In this document: positions 62,888-64,000 of the stretch, one piece after another | Numbering within the stretch: position 1 is the stretch's first letter | Layout of the letters: each line of letters begins with the position of its first letter | NCBI GenBank assembly: GCA_034931985.1 | Contig: JAYGHB010000005.1 | Coordinates: 62,001-126,000 of the forward strand | Source of the DNA: Halotia wernerae | GTDB taxonomy: Bacteria; Cyanobacteriota; Cyanobacteriia; Cyanobacteriales; Nostocaceae | Length of the DNA: 64,000 nucleotides | Reading direction: 5' to 3' | Notes under the pieces: model-generated | What the model was told of the DNA's origin: nothing | The model's database searches: none | What the model saw: the letters and a program-made list of their open reading frames with translations, nothing else | Program-made: the position numbers and the translations under genes

Positions 62888-63919
62888 GTGCGTTTAGGGC
62901 AATGGATTGGCTTCTTAGCTCTTGTTATATCCATTTATATTATTTGGCAAATTAGACAAATACTTTTGGTAGCATTTGCGTCTGTAGTTTTGGCTACAGT
63001 GTTAAATCAACTTGTCAGATTTTTACAGAGATTTCGGATCAAACGTGGCATTGCGATCGCTTTAACCGTAGGTCTTTTATTGGTGATTTTAGTTAGTTTT
63101 TTTGTACTGATTATGCCCAATATTGTTCAGCAGTTGCAGCAATTCAGTAATCTTTTACCAATGGCATTAGAACGTTTACGTTTATGGAATAATTGGCTAC
63201 TCAATGTAATTCCAGATAATCTTTTAGAAAATATTCGCGGATTGAGATATTTAACTCAAAGTCTACAATCTTGGTCAAATCAACTGATTAATAACTTCTT
63301 TTTCTTGATCAGTAGTTCGCTTAGCATTGTTTTAGGATTACTGCTATTTTTTGTTTTGACCATCATGTTGCTATCAGATCCGACTCCTTACCGACGAGGC
63401 TTTACACTGCTATTCCCTGCTTTTTACCGCCAGCGAGTTGATGTAATTTTGCATAAGTGTGCTGCTTCTTTAACTGGTTGGATCAAAGGCACACTGATGA
63501 CGATGTTTTTTATTGCTATTTTGAGCTATGTTGGACTCTCTATCTTGCAGATACCGTCACCACTAGTTAATGCTATTTTGGCAGGATTTTTAGAGTTTAT
63601 CCCTAACCTCGGCCCAACTTTAAGCGTGATTCCGCCTGTACTCTTTGCCTTAGGCGATGCGCCTTGGAAACCAGTAGCCGTTGTATTATTGTATTTTGGA
63701 ATTCAACAAATTGAAAGCCTTGTTATAGTACCTCTAGTAATGAGAAGCCAAGCATCAATTTTGCCAGCAGTTACGTTATTAGCAGTAGTAATTTTTGGTA
63801 GTTTTTTCGGATTTTTAGGTGTATTTTTAGCTGTGCCATTAGTAATCGTTTGCCAAATTTGGATACATGAAGTTTTGGTCAAAGATATACTTAACTACTG
63901 GCACACTCAGCATAAATAA
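62888..63919 (+). CDS. AI-2E/PerM family membrane transporter
   Basis: 343 aa with about eight spans. FLQRFRIKRGIAIALTVGLL, central soluble helix pair, then KGTLMTMFFIAILSYVGLSI, the conserved FIPNLGPTLSVIPP and a final SILPAVTLLAVVIFGSFFGF with LGVFLAVPL. PerM proteins were named for autoinducer-2 export, but many move ions or other solutes, so the substrate is open. GTG start preceded by GGAGGT at about 62877. Confidence 0.9.
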   Translation: MRLGQWIGFLALVISIYIIWQIRQILLVAFASVVLATVLNQLVRFLQRFRIKRGIAIALTVGLLLVILVSFFVLIMPNIVQQLQQFSNLLPMALERLRLWNNWLLNVIPDNLLENIRGLRYLTQSLQSWSNQLINNFFFLISSSLSIVLGLLLFFVLTIMLLSDPTPYRRGFTLLFPAFYRQRVDVILHKCAASLTGWIKGTLMTMFFIAILSYVGLSILQIPSPLVNAILAGFLEFIPNLGPTLSVIPPVLFALGDAPWKPVAVVLLYFGIQQIESLVIVPLVMRSQASILPAVTLLAVVIFGSFFGFLGVFLAVPLVIVCQIWIHEVLVKDILNYWHTQHK

Positions 63920-64000
63920 AGAGCGATCGCGGGCTATATTGTAGTCAATAACTGCTTTGATGAATCGGTGCTTTTAGTGTGTTGTTTTTAACTACAAATA

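Overview
The window is chromosomal DNA from a cyanobacterium, most likely a filamentous, heterocyst-forming type (Nostocales). The signs are very many GCGATCGC (HIP1) palindromes inside genes, a fused PanC-Cmk enzyme, the photosystem II factor Psb28, the proton-extrusion protein PxcA, a long light-repressed-type hibernation factor, heptanucleotide tandem repeats, and many dispersed palindromes of the kind containing GCGTAGCGTCTCGTAGAG. The species cannot be named from the sequence. One 100-N run (15286-15385) marks an assembly gap.

Layout. 1-6.2 kb: IS200/IS605 debris, hpf, prxQ, a frameshifted small membrane gene, a NagX-like acyltransferase, a nucleotidyltransferase-like gene and a GT4 glycosyltransferase. 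6.5-19 kb, nearly all on the minus strand: pyrB, mgtE, a second glycosyltransferase, a PHP phosphoesterase, purM, sodB, a duplicated TPR gene broken by the gap, panC-cmk and an RlpA-like protein. 20-30.5 kb: an orphan N4-cytosine-type DNA methyltransferase, a TrmH/TrmJ-type RNA methyltransferase, a class A beta-lactamase-fold protein, a Psb28 paralogue, pxcA, a divergent AddB/UvrD-like protein, a methyltransferase, a cupin and a small membrane protein. 30.6-43.8 kb is the accessory part: fragments of TnpB, Rpn and an IsrB/IscB-type RNA-guided nuclease sit between an MltA-like protein, a class III aminotransferase, a zinc-type CDF exporter, an HglS-like enzyme, a three-domain HTH / Clp-N / Uma2 chimera, a DEAD-box helicase and mutL. 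43.8-64 kb: purD, a UDP-sugar epimerase, trpA, a YdcF gene interrupted by an in-frame TAG, asnS, pentapeptide and small cyanobacterial genes, a PIN/TRAM protein, hemW, a giant DUF2157 membrane protein, a CNNM-type CBS protein and a PerM/AI-2E family transporter.

How the genes work together. Most genes are scattered housekeeping functions, as is usual in cyanobacteria: purines (purM, purD), pyrimidines (pyrB, cmk), pantothenate, tryptophan, translation (asnS, hpf, RNA methylation), redox defence (prxQ, sodB), metal transport (mgtE, CDF, CNNM), cell wall (RlpA, MltA, YdcF) and photosynthesis support (Psb28, PxcA). Operons are few. The likely co-transcribed pairs are 53827 to 53155 (11-bp overlap) and 51243 to 52999 (2-nt gap).

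Most worth a second look: the HTH-ClpN-Uma2 fusion at 36968-38116, where a whole ClpC N-domain is joined to a DNA-binding head and a nuclease-like tail that lacks its expected Asp; the IsrB-type remnant at 42.3-43.5 kb with flanking hairpins; the trpA start codon lying in register with a 7-bp tandem repeat; the YdcF gene with a TAG at a likely Trp codon; two MITE-like elements; and a DEAD-box helicase with FAT in place of the SAT motif.
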